A stretch of 64,000 nucleotides of DNA from JBBDJB01 sp040880125 (GCA_040880125.1 JBBDJB010000054.1:124001-188000), one strand, 5' to 3'. Shown: positions 16,260 through 25,885, counted from the first letter of the stretch. Numbers and translations: made by a program. The notes: generated by a model not told the origin, from the sequence alone.

Positions 16260-17636
16260 ATCGCTACCAAGCCGCCTAAGCTCAAACTCCTGTTCGCCGA
16301 TGACGAACGCTCCCTGCAGGAGCTGATGAAGATCGAACTGCCCCGCATGGGACACGAAGTCACCGTCTGCCCGGACGGCCTCACGGCCGTCGCCGCGTTG
16401 GAGCGGAACGCCTACGACTGCATCATCGTCGATCTGGACATGCCGGGACTGGGCGGAATTGACGTCATCGCAAAGGCTCACGAGCTCTCGCCCGACACCG
16501 AGGCGGTCGTGCTCACCGGCAAGTCGTCGCTCGAATCGGCGGTCGCCGCGCTGCGGTACGGAGCCTTCGACTATCTGACCAAGCCGTGCAAGCTGGTGGA
16601 GCTCGACGCGCTGTTGCGCCGCGTGGCCGACCGCCGCGAGATGGCCCGCAAGTATCGCGCGCTGAAGCGGCAGGTCGAGCGGCTCGAAGGTGAAGCCCGG
16701 CTGGTGGGCGACGGCCCGGCCATGCACAAGGTCCGCGAGCTGATTGCCAAGGTGGCGCCGACGGAGTCGACGGTGCTGATTCTCGGCGAAACCGGTACGG
16801 GCAAGGAACTGGTTGCCCGGGCGCTGCACGACCAGAGCCTGCGGGTCGATCAGCCGTTCGTGGCGGTCAATTGCGGCGCGCTGCCGGAAAACCTGATCGA
16901 GAGCGAGCTGTTCGGCCATCGCCGCGGGGCCTTTACCGGCGCCGACGAGCACCGCGTCGGACTGTTCGAAGTGGCCAGCGGCGGCACGATCTTTCTCGAC
17001 GAGATCGGCGAGCTGCCCAAGTCGATGCAGGCGAATCTGCTCCGCGTGCTGGAGAGCGGCGAGGTGCGGCGCGTCGGCGAGAACAAGCCGTTCACCGTCG
17101 ATGTGCGCGTCGTCTGCGCCACGCACCGCCAGTTGGATGAGATGGTCGAGGAGGAAGAGTTTCGCGAAGACCTGATGTACCGCATCAATACATTCGAAAT
17201 ATTCATTCCGCCGCTACGGGAGCGGCCGGACGACATCCCGCAGCTCGCGCAGCATCTCTTGATGCGGTTTCGCCGCGGCGTGCGGCCCGATGATGCTGCG
17301 ATCGCCGAGGAGACGATTGCCGCGCTTCGCGAGCACTCGTGGCCGGGCAATGTCCGCGAGTTGGCCAACGTGATCGAACACGCCACGATCCTCTGCGACT
17401 CCGGGCCGATCACGTGCGAGCACCTGCCGCGGCGATTGACGGCGCGGCGGGCGAAGCCGCCGGGCTTGAAGGCAATGGGTCCGATCAGCTTGCGGGAGAT
17501 CGAGATGCAGGCGATTCACGAAGCCTTGGAGCGGCACGACGGCAACAAACCAAAAGCCGCGGAACAACTCGGCGTCAGCCTGAAGACGCTCTACAACAAG
17601 CTCAACCAGGCGAACAATCTGGAGCGATCGGCCTGA
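16260..17636 (+). CDS. Sigma-54-dependent response regulator, NtrC family (apparent ATC start)
   Basis: 458 residues. The receiver domain (about 8-120) has the acidic pair Asp14-Asp15 (LLFADDE), phosphoacceptor Asp58 (IIVDLDMPG) and Lys in YLTKPCK. The AAA+ domain has Walker A GETGTGKE, the sigma-54 contact motif GAFTGA, Walker B GGTIFLDEIGEL and the arginine-finger region. The C-terminus is a Fis-type helix-turn-helix (KPKAAEQLGVSLKTLYNKLNQ). The first ATG (16326) would remove the first receiver strand and Asp14/15. The only frame-consistent upstream start with a Shine-Dalgarno (AAAGGAG, 8 nt away) is ATC at 16260, since a TGA closes the frame further up. It would activate sigma-54 promoters in response to the upstream kinase. 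Confidence 0.88.
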   Translation: MATKPPKLKLLFADDERSLQELMKIELPRMGHEVTVCPDGLTAVAALERNAYDCIIVDLDMPGLGGIDVIAKAHELSPDTEAVVLTGKSSLESAVAALRYGAFDYLTKPCKLVELDALLRRVADRREMARKYRALKRQVERLEGEARLVGDGPAMHKVRELIAKVAPTESTVLILGETGTGKELVARALHDQSLRVDQPFVAVNCGALPENLIESELFGHRRGAFTGADEHRVGLFEVASGGTIFLDEIGELPKSMQANLLRVLESGEVRRVGENKPFTVDVRVVCATHRQLDEMVEEEEFREDLMYRINTFEIFIPPLRERPDDIPQLAQHLLMRFRRGVRPDDAAIAEETIAALREHSWPGNVRELANVIEHATILCDSGPITCEHLPRRLTARRAKPPGLKAMGPISLREIEMQAIHEALERHDGNKPKAAEQLGVSLKTLYNKLNQANNLERSA

Positions 17637-18148
17637 GCTGACAAGCAACACCACTCGCACCGACTGACGCCGGGGGGCAAAGCGTGCGTACTCATCGATG
17701 CCACCGTTTTGGTGGCACAGACATTCCTGTCGGCGCCTCTTCGGGTGCCATTGCTGGCTTGCCCAGCAGTGCCCAATCGCCAAGTAAAGCAAACGATGTT
17801 TGCGTTGCCGAAAGGCGATGCATCAGAACTCGGCGTCCCGCCTTGCTGGAGAAGTGTCCAGCCTGTGCATCGTGCAACTACAAGATTGTTATCATCGTTG
17901 CACTTCGCCCGGAGAGGAATCCTCTCCAGAACGGCCGGATCGCCGGTTCGAACTCATCATTGTCCGACGGGATAAGAGCTGCTTACCAAGCGGACCCGTC
18001 AGGCACTGGACAAGCCCGCCGTGGCACCCCCAGGGACAGCCATGGCACCCCCAGGGACAGCCATGGCACCCCAACCGCCAATGGTCCACACAACGGACCC
18101 TACGGCTGGGCAATTCCCCGTGTCGGCGGTGCAGGCAGTCAAAGTGTC
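17637..18148. other. Gene-free stretch with several small repeats
   Basis: Between the response regulator and lexA I see no supported gene. It holds a GCACAGAC-family hairpin with a damaged right arm (17715-17736), a 17-bp palindrome with arms GGAGAGGA/TCCTCTCC (17911-17927), a 21-bp tandem repeat (18022-18072) and a GGTCC hairpin (18083-18099). Confidence 0.6.
18022..18072. repeat. 21-bp tandem repeat
   Basis: Two perfect copies of a 21-bp unit beginning TGGCACCCCCAGGGACAG, and the first 9 bp of a third copy. Confidence 0.85.
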
Positions 18149-18751
<603 letters not shown>

Positions 18752-18929
18752 CGCTCGCCTCCTTCCATGCAGGATGTGTCGCGCACGCGCGGTTCAAAAC
18801 GCCCGGCCGATCTGTCGCCGGTGGGGCCAAATCGGCTGCCCGTCGCATGCTGCCCCGCCGCCCCGTGCGTCCGCCGGGCCGACCAACAGCGCTTGGGAAC
18901 CGCCTCGCGGCGGGGACGGGATCGCTCCC

Positions 18930-18957
18930 AGTATAATATACGGGCGTACAGAGTCAA
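18930..18957 (-). promoter_or_regulatory. lexA promoter
   Basis: On the minus strand, TTGACT (18957-18952), a 16-bp spacer and TATACT (18935-18930). Confidence 0.6.
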
Positions 18958-18969
18958 CAACATCTGTAC
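18946..18969. promoter_or_regulatory. Probable LexA operator
   Basis: Inverted repeat GTACAGA (18946-18952) and TCTGTAC (18963-18969) with a 10-bp spacer, overlapping the -35 of the lexA promoter. It differs from the GAAC-N4-GTTC and CTGT-N8-ACAG boxes of well-studied phyla. Confidence 0.55.
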
Positions 18970-19031
18970 ACCTCGCGGCGTCTCTGGATATCGGTCGCTG
19001 TCCCAGTCGCTGCTTGAACTTGCGTTTCATC

Positions 19032-19057
19032 TTGCACCCCTTCCGATGGGGGTGCAA
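19032..19057. promoter_or_regulatory. Hairpin in the lexA/protease intergenic region
   Basis: TTGCACCCC (19032-19040) and GGGGTGCAA (19049-19057), a 9-bp perfect stem with 8-nt loop, about 190 bp before the protease start. Role unknown; the rest of 18752-19243 shows nothing else except the lexA promoter. Confidence 0.5.
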
Positions 19058-19243
19058 TGCTTGTCCGCTTCACAGTTCCCTGCCACAATGGATGGGACAT
19101 CCCCCAGGGGCACATTCGCGCCGCCACCGCGGGATGCTCCACCGTCCGCCCACCGGGCTTTGCCCTGCAGACGGCCTTCCCTCGGTCGACTGCTGGGTAT
19201 CGGGAACAGGGCCAGCCCGCTATCTGTGAAGGAGATCTCCCCC

Positions 19244-20419
19244 ATGCACTTGGCTGTCGCAACGCCTCTTCGCCGTCTATTCCTGCTGTCAAGCCTGTTG
19301 GCGGTGCCGCTCGCTCCGGCCATCGCCAGGGCACAACAACAGTCGGATGCTCCACGTGCCGGCTCGGCCCGGGAAGAGGCCCGGCAGTCACTCGATCGGG
19401 CAGAGCAGCGACGGGCCGAGTTCCTCCGTCGTCAAGCTGACAAGCCGGCCACGGAAAAGGCCTTTCCCGTCACCGTCGAAGACCTGCGGGCCATCCAGGA
19501 CGCCGTTCAGGCGACCGTGGCGAAGATCCTTCCCAGCACCGTCTCGGTGCAGTTGGGCAACTCCCAGGGAAGCGGCGTCATCATCAGCGAAGACGGCTTT
19601 GTGTTGACCGCGGGGCACGTGATCGGCCGTCCGGGGCGAGAAGTTTCGATTACGCTTCACGACGGGAAGAGCGTCAAGGGCGTGACGCTGGGCGTCGACC
19701 GCGATGATGACAGCGGACTCGTAAAGATTACCGAGTCGGGGCCCTGGCCCGCGGTGGAAATGGCCGACGCCGAGGACATCTTTCCGGGGCAGTGGTGCGT
19801 CTCGGCCGGACATCCAGGCGGCCTGATCGATGGCCGCGGGGCCGTGGTGCGACTGGGTCGCGTGCTGTTTAAGAACGACGAGGTCGTCTGCACCGACTGC
19901 GCGCTGGTCGGCGGCGACTCCGGCGGACCGCTGTTCAACCTGCAGGGAAAAGTCATCGGCATTCACAGCCGCATCGGCAGCCGCTTGACCGATAACTTCC
20001 ACGTACCGATCCAGTCGTACAAAGCCGATTGGGACCGGCTGGTCGCGGGCGAGTTCATGGGCGGGCGACGCAATGTCGGCACCGAGGTGGAGGGCCAGCC
20101 GTGGTTGGGAGTCACGGGCAACCCCAGCGAGGATTCCTGTCGGCTTACGCAGGTGTTTCCCGACACGCCGGCCGATCGCGCCGGGCTGCACGTAGGCGAC
20201 GAGATACTCACATTCGACGGCGAAGCCGTTTCGAACTTCGATCACATGGCCCAGCTCATCCAGCAGCGCAAGCCACGCGATCGGGTGACCCTGGAGATCC
20301 GCCGCGGAAGCGAGCGGATCTCGATCGAGGTGCGGCTGGGGCGACAGTTCCGCCCGTACCCCGGCGGCCCGCCCGATCGGGATGAATTCGACGAAGGCGA
20401 CGACTTCCACGAGGAATAA
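19244..20419 (+). CDS. HtrA/Deg-type serine protease with PDZ domain, exported
   Basis: 391 residues from the ATG at 19244, with AAGGAG 9 nt upstream. The signal peptide ends APAIARA. The trypsin-like domain carries His125 (LTAGHVIG), Asp156 (DDDSGLVKI) and Ser226 (GGDSGGPLFN), so the triad is complete. One C-terminal PDZ domain (about 285-375: LGVTGN, VFPDTPADRAGLHVGDEILTFDG) follows, then an acidic tail (DEFDEGDDFHEE). It should act in periplasmic protein quality control or regulated proteolysis. It is 91 bp upstream of a related gene that has lost its triad, so the two may work together. Confidence 0.9.
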   Translation: MHLAVATPLRRLFLLSSLLAVPLAPAIARAQQQSDAPRAGSAREEARQSLDRAEQRRAEFLRRQADKPATEKAFPVTVEDLRAIQDAVQATVAKILPSTVSVQLGNSQGSGVIISEDGFVLTAGHVIGRPGREVSITLHDGKSVKGVTLGVDRDDDSGLVKITESGPWPAVEMADAEDIFPGQWCVSAGHPGGLIDGRGAVVRLGRVLFKNDEVVCTDCALVGGDSGGPLFNLQGKVIGIHSRIGSRLTDNFHVPIQSYKADWDRLVAGEFMGGRRNVGTEVEGQPWLGVTGNPSEDSCRLTQVFPDTPADRAGLHVGDEILTFDGEAVSNFDHMAQLIQQRKPRDRVTLEIRRGSERISIEVRLGRQFRPYPGGPPDRDEFDEGDDFHEE

Positions 20420-20510
20420 GCCCTCATGGTGCATGGCAAATCCACACGGTGAGGCGGCCCTGCCGCACACCTGCTGAACCGAAAAATTCGATCTACGGAG
20501 TACGTGCCCG

Positions 20511-21683
20511 ATGGCAGCAGTTCAACGGAATCTTGGCATTGCCGGGCGCCGTGTCTGGCGGTCTGGCGTCTTGTGTGTCGCATTGGTCGCGGCGTTGCTT
20601 TCGACCGGCACGGCCGTCGCGCAAAGCGAGAGCTTTCTGGAGCGCACGCGCCGGCAGGTGATGCAAGAGATTCAGCGCAACCTGATTCCCACGCAGCGGC
20701 TTACCAATGGCCCGCACGTGCAGGCGGCCTTTCGCGAAGTAGTGGCCGAAGCGCACCGCGCCACCGTGCTCGTGCTGCGCGACGGTGATCAGGTGGGCCT
20801 GGGCGGCATCGTCGCCGCGGACGGTTGGATTCTGACCAAGGCCAGCCAGCTCGACGGCGACGAACCAATCGTCTGCGAATTGTCGAACGGTGAAACCCAC
20901 GACGCACGGATCGTGGGCATGAACCGCCAATGGGACCTGGCAATGCTCAAGATCGAGACCGACGAACTTCCCGTGGTGCCGTGGACGAGCGGCGAGCCGC
21001 CGCAAGTGGGTCAGTGGGTGGCCACGGCCGACGTAAAAGCGTACCCGGTCTCGGTCGGCGTAGTCGGTGTGGCGCTTCGTTCGATTCCCAAGCCTAGCGG
21101 CATTTTAGGCATCGGGATGGAGCAGGTGGACGAGGGACCGCGCATCGAACGCATCTACTCCGACAGCGGCGCCGAACAGGCGGGACTGCTGGTCAACGAC
21201 GTGGTGACGCACGTTAACGGGAAGCCGACGCCGACGATGCATTCCCTGGCGATGTCGGTTCGCAATCATGCACCGGGTGAGACGGTCGAACTGACCGTAC
21301 TGCGCGGCGACGAGCAGTTAAAGTTCAAGGCCACGCTTTCAGCGAGGCTGGAAGATGAGCCTCCCAGCCGGCGCGATTTCCAAAACAATCTGGGCGGAGA
21401 CTTGAGTGAGCGTCGCGAGGACTTCCCATCGGTCTTGCAGCACGACGGCGCTTTGCACCCGCACGAGTGCGGCGGACCGCTGGTCGACCTGGATGGCAAA
21501 GTGGTCGGGTGGAACATCGCTCGTGCCGGCCGCACGGAAAGCTATGCGGTGCCTACGCAAGTGCTATTGACCCTGCTGCCCGAGTTGATGAAGTCCGAGA
21601 GTTCCCCCGGCGATACGGTCCAAGCGACCGGCGGGGATTCGCCGGATACGGCCGTTTCGGCCGGTGGCGCGGCGGCGCAGTAA
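20511..21683 (+). CDS. HtrA-like pseudoprotease with PDZ domain nested in the protease fold
   Basis: 390 residues with a signal peptide ending GTAVAQ. The protease fold starts normally (RATVLVLRDGDQVGLGGIV, DGWILTKAS, WDLAMLKI), but the catalytic His position is Ser112 (LTKAS), Asp142 is kept, and the Ser position is Cys320 (HECGGPLVDLDG). The PDZ domain (about 196-275: GIGMEQVDEG, SGAEQAGLLVNDVVTHVNG) precedes the GGPLVD strand instead of following it, so it is inserted inside the trypsin-like fold. Proteolysis is unlikely; binding or regulation of the upstream intact protease is a reasonable guess. Similar SECGGP/DCGGP proteins are, from memory, common in planctomycetes. Confidence 0.85.
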   Translation: MAAVQRNLGIAGRRVWRSGVLCVALVAALLSTGTAVAQSESFLERTRRQVMQEIQRNLIPTQRLTNGPHVQAAFREVVAEAHRATVLVLRDGDQVGLGGIVAADGWILTKASQLDGDEPIVCELSNGETHDARIVGMNRQWDLAMLKIETDELPVVPWTSGEPPQVGQWVATADVKAYPVSVGVVGVALRSIPKPSGILGIGMEQVDEGPRIERIYSDSGAEQAGLLVNDVVTHVNGKPTPTMHSLAMSVRNHAPGETVELTVLRGDEQLKFKATLSARLEDEPPSRRDFQNNLGGDLSERREDFPSVLQHDGALHPHECGGPLVDLDGKVVGWNIARAGRTESYAVPTQVLLTLLPELMKSESSPGDTVQATGGDSPDTAVSAGGAAAQ

Positions 21684-21950
21684 GAAGCTCAAAGGCGCGG
21701 TTTGGCCCAAGAACTCTTCGCACGCAACATTACTTTTCGAGTATCACGTTCACGTGTTCGGCCGGTTCTTATATCCGCGTGGACCGGCGCACGCGCGTAA
21801 GCTACGATTGAGGTGCCGGTGGCGATCCGATGCCGCCTGCCGTGCCGGCCTGTTTTCTTAGGCAGCACGGGGCGTAGCACGGTCGATTCATCGCGGTCGG
21901 TCCGGACGGGATGAGAAGGGGCAAGCGCTGCATCTCCCGAGGACAGGCCG

Positions 21951-23090
21951 ATGATACGCTTTCGTTGTCCACACTGTGGCAAGGCCATCGGTGCGCCTGC
22001 GCGCAGCGGAGGCAAGCGAGGAAGTTGCCCGGAGTGCGGCCGGCCGATCAAAGTTCCCCTGGCGGTCGTCGAGCCGCAGCGAGACCTGTCGCAGGAGCCG
22101 GCCGCCGAGTTTCCCCAGGTCGAGTTCGATCCGGACGCCATGCGCGATCTGGCCGGCCGCTTCGGCTGGTCGCGCAGCCGGCTCTTCGCCAATCCCTACT
22201 CGACCTACAACTTCGGCGTCGCTTCGCTGCTGTTGGGCGGTCTGTCGTTTATCTCGTGCTGGCTGCCCTTTTTCTCGCATCTGCTCGGCGGACTCGGTGC
22301 CGCATGTGGATTGCTCGGCGTCAGCGTCGGACTCATTCGCCGGCAAGCCCGCACCGGCCTAGCGGCGGTGGGGCTCGCGCTAAGCCTGACGTCGGTCATC
22401 GCCGGCAGTGTGGTCCTCGCCGGGCTCACCGGGTCGGCCGAGCGCTTCTCGCAAGCAGCCAGCCGGGTCCAGATCGAGGACCTCATCCCCACGCTGCCCG
22501 GCCGCCTGGAGCTTGATCCGGAGCGACTTGCCGACGCGGGCCAGGCAAACTCTTCGCAACGCGATTCGGGGTGGCCGCCAGTGACCTCCGGCGTGTTCGA
22601 CGCGAGTGCCGGCGCGCGCGCGGGTTTCGATCCCCAGGCGGAGACAGCCCGCGTGCATGAGGACCTTCGCACGTTTATCGAAACTACGATGGTTGCGCGG
22701 GATACGGACCTGGCGATGGAGATGATGCACCCGCGCGCCGTGGAGCTATACGCCGGAGGCGATCGCGCCCGCGTACGCAAATCCATCGAGCGCGCTTTTA
22801 GCGCCTTGGCACGCCTTGATGCAAGGTTCGAGGATGCGAGCTTTCCCTCACCGCCGGTATTCGTTCACAGCCGGGAAAGCGACTTTGCGCTGGTGCCAAC
22901 GAGTATCGTCGCCGTTTACCAGGGCCGGCGCATCGAAAGCGTTTCATTTCAGTTGGGTGAGAAACCGCACGACTCCGACCGATGGCGCTACCTGGAAGGC
23001 GAACGCTTGACGCACGACAAGATCCGAGTGATCTTTCCCGACTTCCCCGATGGCGTATCACTGCCACCGGTCTACAAGCAGCCGCTTTAA
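21951..23090 (+). CDS. Zinc-ribbon membrane protein of unknown function
   Basis: 379 residues. Residues 1-36 form a zinc ribbon (FRCPHCGKAIG ... GSCPECGRPI; Cys-x2-Cys twice). Two or three membrane helices follow at about 90-160 (FGVASLLLGGLSFISCWLPFF, LGGLGAACGLLGVSVGLI, GLAAVGLALSLTSVIAGSVVLAG), like DUF4190 proteins. A C-terminal domain of about 180 residues (VHEDLRTFIETTMVARDTDLAMEMMHPRAVELY) may be NTF2-like, but this is a guess. The order zinc ribbon, membrane, outer domain is common in planctomycetes. It is monocistronic by spacing. Confidence 0.75.
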   Translation: MIRFRCPHCGKAIGAPARSGGKRGSCPECGRPIKVPLAVVEPQRDLSQEPAAEFPQVEFDPDAMRDLAGRFGWSRSRLFANPYSTYNFGVASLLLGGLSFISCWLPFFSHLLGGLGAACGLLGVSVGLIRRQARTGLAAVGLALSLTSVIAGSVVLAGLTGSAERFSQAASRVQIEDLIPTLPGRLELDPERLADAGQANSSQRDSGWPPVTSGVFDASAGARAGFDPQAETARVHEDLRTFIETTMVARDTDLAMEMMHPRAVELYAGGDRARVRKSIERAFSALARLDARFEDASFPSPPVFVHSRESDFALVPTSIVAVYQGRRIESVSFQLGEKPHDSDRWRYLEGERLTHDKIRVIFPDFPDGVSLPPVYKQPL

Positions 23091-23207
23091 CGCCGCTTGG
23101 CGATAAGGCCGCTCGCAATGAGAAAGATCATTCCAGGAGCACCAATAAGAAAGCGCCGGCTGCACGCGGCGACCGGCGCCTGAGATCCGAGTGATCAGCA
23201 AGGCTAT

Positions 23208-23603
23208 CTATTCTTGCGGCGGGCGATGCTCGCGGTGGCAAGCGGCGCAGTTGGCGGCCTTAGTCAATTCCGCCGTGGCCCCTTCGCGCCCCACGACGAC
23301 CTTGCCCACGGCGGCCAGAATCAACGAGGTCTTACCCTTCCACGCCGCTTCGTCGCCCATGGGCGGCTCGCACTCGTACAGGCTGACGTACAGGTCGAGC
23401 AGTTCCTTTTGTTCCGCGTCGCTGGCCTCGCCGCCGGCCACCTTCTTGAGCAACCCGTCGCGGTGAGCTTTTTGCATGACGTCCTTGATCTGGTGCTTCG
23501 GCGTGACTTCCTCCGGCGCGGCGTCTTGCGCATAGGCCACACCGAAAGCCGCCGCTCCGACGAGACAGAGCCCACAGGCCAGCAAACAGACGTTCTTCAT
23601 CAT
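23208..23603 (-). CDS. Small c-type cytochrome, class II-like
   Basis: 131 residues with a signal peptide (MMKNVCLLACGLCLVGAAAFGVAYAQ) and a single haem-binding motif CAACH close to the C-terminus (NCAACHREHRPP). Size, helical content (HQIKDVMQKAHRDGLLKKVAGG, EQKELLDLYVSLYE) and the C-terminal CxxCH resemble cytochrome c' four-helix proteins. It would be periplasmic and matured by the cytochrome c assembly system. No redox partner gene lies next to it. Confidence 0.8.
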   Translation of the reverse strand: MMKNVCLLACGLCLVGAAAFGVAYAQDAAPEEVTPKHQIKDVMQKAHRDGLLKKVAGGEASDAEQKELLDLYVSLYECEPPMGDEAAWKGKTSLILAAVGKVVVGREGATAELTKAANCAACHREHRPPQE

Positions 23604-23839
23604 CGTTGCGTTCCCTTTTGTGAAACCGACGGATCAGCCCCGTACGTGCACGGACTCACCTCGTAGCGTGACGGCGATGCACAGCCGCGATCGCGCTGAA
23701 CAACCGCAACTTGAATTGCCGGCCTGTCGGAGGGGGATCCGGCCAGACCGGCAGCACCAGGGGCTCGAACGTTGTAGCAAGCCAGATTGGCGAAAGCAAC
23801 GATTTTGGGTCGGCCCTGGGGAAGCTTAGCAGGCAATGC

Positions 23840-25057
23840 TTACTGTCCGTCCGCTCCGGTGCGGTTCCAGTAGATACGCACGTTGTGTGTCTGCCGGCCG
23901 ACTGCCACGATGTCGATCCGCCCGTCGCCGTCCAGATCGGCGGCCGCCAGGTCCTCGATCGCCACGCTGCCGGGATCGATAACGTGCCGCTGCCACGACT
24001 CGCCCTGGTCGTCCTGCGGGTCGTAGATGCGCAGCCCGCGCTGGTGCTCGTCGCTCTTGTTGTCGCGCACGCCGATGATCAGCTCCTCGTGTTCGTCGTC
24101 GTCCAGGTTGGCACACCACACGCCGTGGCCCCACTGGAGATTCTCATCGAGCACCTGCCGATTCCACAGGCTGCGCAGCGGTTGGTCGTCGCCCCGCGTG
24201 TAGACGACGACCTGGGTGCCGTGCCAGGGCTCGATCGTGGCGATGTACTGCTTGCCGCCGGCAAGCTGACCGAGCTTTACTTCGCTCGCGCCGCGGTTGG
24301 GCGAAGTTTCCTGGTTGCCGCGGCCGACCAGCGTCCGCTTCCAGCCGTCATCGGCACGTTCGATCAGGCTCACGCCCTCGAAGCTTGCCACCAAGAGATC
24401 GGTCTGACCATTGCCGTCGATGTCGGTCGGCCAGAAGTTGTGCGTCACGTGCAGCTCGTCGTTGATCACTTCCGGCTCCCACGGCCCCGCCACGGGATCC
24501 TCCGGCACGCGATACATCAGGATGCGTACGCCCGCTTCGGCGAAGTCGGGCCGCGTGGTGTTGCGGCCCATCAACGGCAACACGATCAGCTCCTTCTGCT
24601 CGTCGCCGACCAGGTCGGCAAACCGCATGCGGTGCACGGTCGGCTCCTGGCCGATCGGGTGCAGCTTCCACGGCCCCTGGAGGGAATCGCCGCCGGTGAT
24701 CCACTGGATGGTACCGCCTTCTTCCGTGTTCACGGTCCAGTCGGCCCCGACCGCAAAATCCAGATGCCCGTCGCCGTTGATGTCCGCCGGTGCGAAGGTG
24801 ACGTTGTCGGTCTTGCTGGGATCCTCGATCAGCGTGTGCTCCTGCCAGGTGGGGTTCTCCAGCCAAATGATCCGCGTCTTGTCGACGATCACAATGTCCG
24901 GTCGCTGGTCCTCGTTCATGTCGAGCAGCCGCACGGCATAGCCGACGCCAAGCTGCGTGGGCAGCTCCAGCGGTTCGAATTGCAATTCGGCCGCATGACT
25001 CGACGCGGGACAACACGTGCCAAGGACGGCGAAGAGAACTCCGAGTGAGCGAATCAT
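23840..25057 (-). CDS. FG-GAP/VCBS-repeat secreted protein
   Basis: 405 residues from the ATG at 25057, which has GGGAG 8-9 nt upstream and opens a signal peptide (MIRSLGVLFAVLGTCCPASSHAAE). The mature protein is a seven-bladed beta-propeller built of FG-GAP-like units with Ca-binding loops: DMNEDQRPDIVIV, DINGDGHLDFAVG, DLVGDEQKELIVL, DIDGNGQTDLLVA, DLDDDEHEELIIG and DLDGDGRIDIVAVG. Such propellers bind partners or glycans outside the cell and are frequent in planctomycetes. No enzymatic residues stand out. Confidence 0.88.
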   Translation of the reverse strand: MIRSLGVLFAVLGTCCPASSHAAELQFEPLELPTQLGVGYAVRLLDMNEDQRPDIVIVDKTRIIWLENPTWQEHTLIEDPSKTDNVTFAPADINGDGHLDFAVGADWTVNTEEGGTIQWITGGDSLQGPWKLHPIGQEPTVHRMRFADLVGDEQKELIVLPLMGRNTTRPDFAEAGVRILMYRVPEDPVAGPWEPEVINDELHVTHNFWPTDIDGNGQTDLLVASFEGVSLIERADDGWKRTLVGRGNQETSPNRGASEVKLGQLAGGKQYIATIEPWHGTQVVVYTRGDDQPLRSLWNRQVLDENLQWGHGVWCANLDDDEHEELIIGVRDNKSDEHQRGLRIYDPQDDQGESWQRHVIDPGSVAIEDLAAADLDGDGRIDIVAVGRQTHNVRIYWNRTGADGQ

Positions 25058-25235
25058 TGCAAGTACTCCCGGCAAGTGGCATGATGTTCGGACCCTCACC
25101 AGTAAAATCGATCATCGGCGGCGACGCAACTTTCTGCTTTCCGACAATTGCTGCGATGCGGGATAGAAACGCACTGCTTTCCGCCTTCGCCCACCGGATG
25201 CAGGGCCCAAAAACGGACGAGGAAGCCCTGCGGCC

Positions 25236-25778
25236 GTGCTACCCGAGACCATACAAACCAAGCGGCTTCACTTGCGTCGACCTCGGCTTGCCGACGCCGC
25301 GGGCATCTTCGACCGTTACGCGCAAGACCCGCACGTCACACGATATCTGATGTGGATGCCGCACCAGTCGATCGCCCAGACGCGGCAGTTTCTCACCGAA
25401 TCGGTCGAGGGCCGCCGGGCGGGGCGGCAGTTTCACTGGGTCATTTGCCCGGCGGACGAAGAGACTCACGTGATGGGGATGATTGGCCTGGACTGCGAAG
25501 GCTTTAAGGTCGACCTCGGCTACGCACTGGCCCGCGACCGGTGGGGACGCGGACTGGCCAGCGAGGCGGCCAAGGCGGTCGTGGACGCCGCTCTGGCAGA
25601 AGAGCATATCGTGCGGGTCGGCGCGCACTGTCACGCGGAGAACATCGCTTCGGCGCGCGTGCTGGAAAAGGCCGGCATGCAGCGCGAAGGCCTACTGCGG
25701 CGCATGGTGGCCTTCCCGAACCTCGCCGGGGCGGTGTGCGACATCATCGTGTATGCCAAGGTGAAAGAGCTTCGTTGA
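25236..25778 (+). CDS. GNAT-family N-acetyltransferase, RimJ/RimL type
   Basis: 180 residues from a GTG at 25236. The layout is that of RimJ/RimL acetyltransferases: TKRLHLRRPRLADAAGIF at the start, MGMIGLDCEGFKVDLGYALARDRWGRGLASEAAKAVV with the acetyl-CoA binding RxxGxG/A segment, and ARVLEKAGMQREGLLRR near the end. It transfers acetyl from acetyl-CoA to an amine, possibly a protein N-terminus or small molecule. The substrate cannot be told. It begins 178 bp from the divergent VCBS gene. Confidence 0.88.
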   Translation: MLPETIQTKRLHLRRPRLADAAGIFDRYAQDPHVTRYLMWMPHQSIAQTRQFLTESVEGRRAGRQFHWVICPADEETHVMGMIGLDCEGFKVDLGYALARDRWGRGLASEAAKAVVDAALAEEHIVRVGAHCHAENIASARVLEKAGMQREGLLRRMVAFPNLAGAVCDIIVYAKVKELR

Positions 25779-25885
25779 ATCGCAAGCTTGCACCGCGCAG
25801 CGCGGGCGAGGACAATGGACTGCCGGCGAGTGGGAAGTCGCCGATCCGTCACCATCTTGCTCAACATCTTACGAGGGGTTTCGCA

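Noticed and set aside
18022..18072. Possible CRISPR repeats
   Set aside because: Units are directly adjacent without spacers and no cas gene is near.
19323..21683. HtrA-like second gene as a plain pseudogene
   Set aside because: The frame is intact, the PDZ and flanking strands are conserved, and the changed residues fit a specialised family rather than decay.
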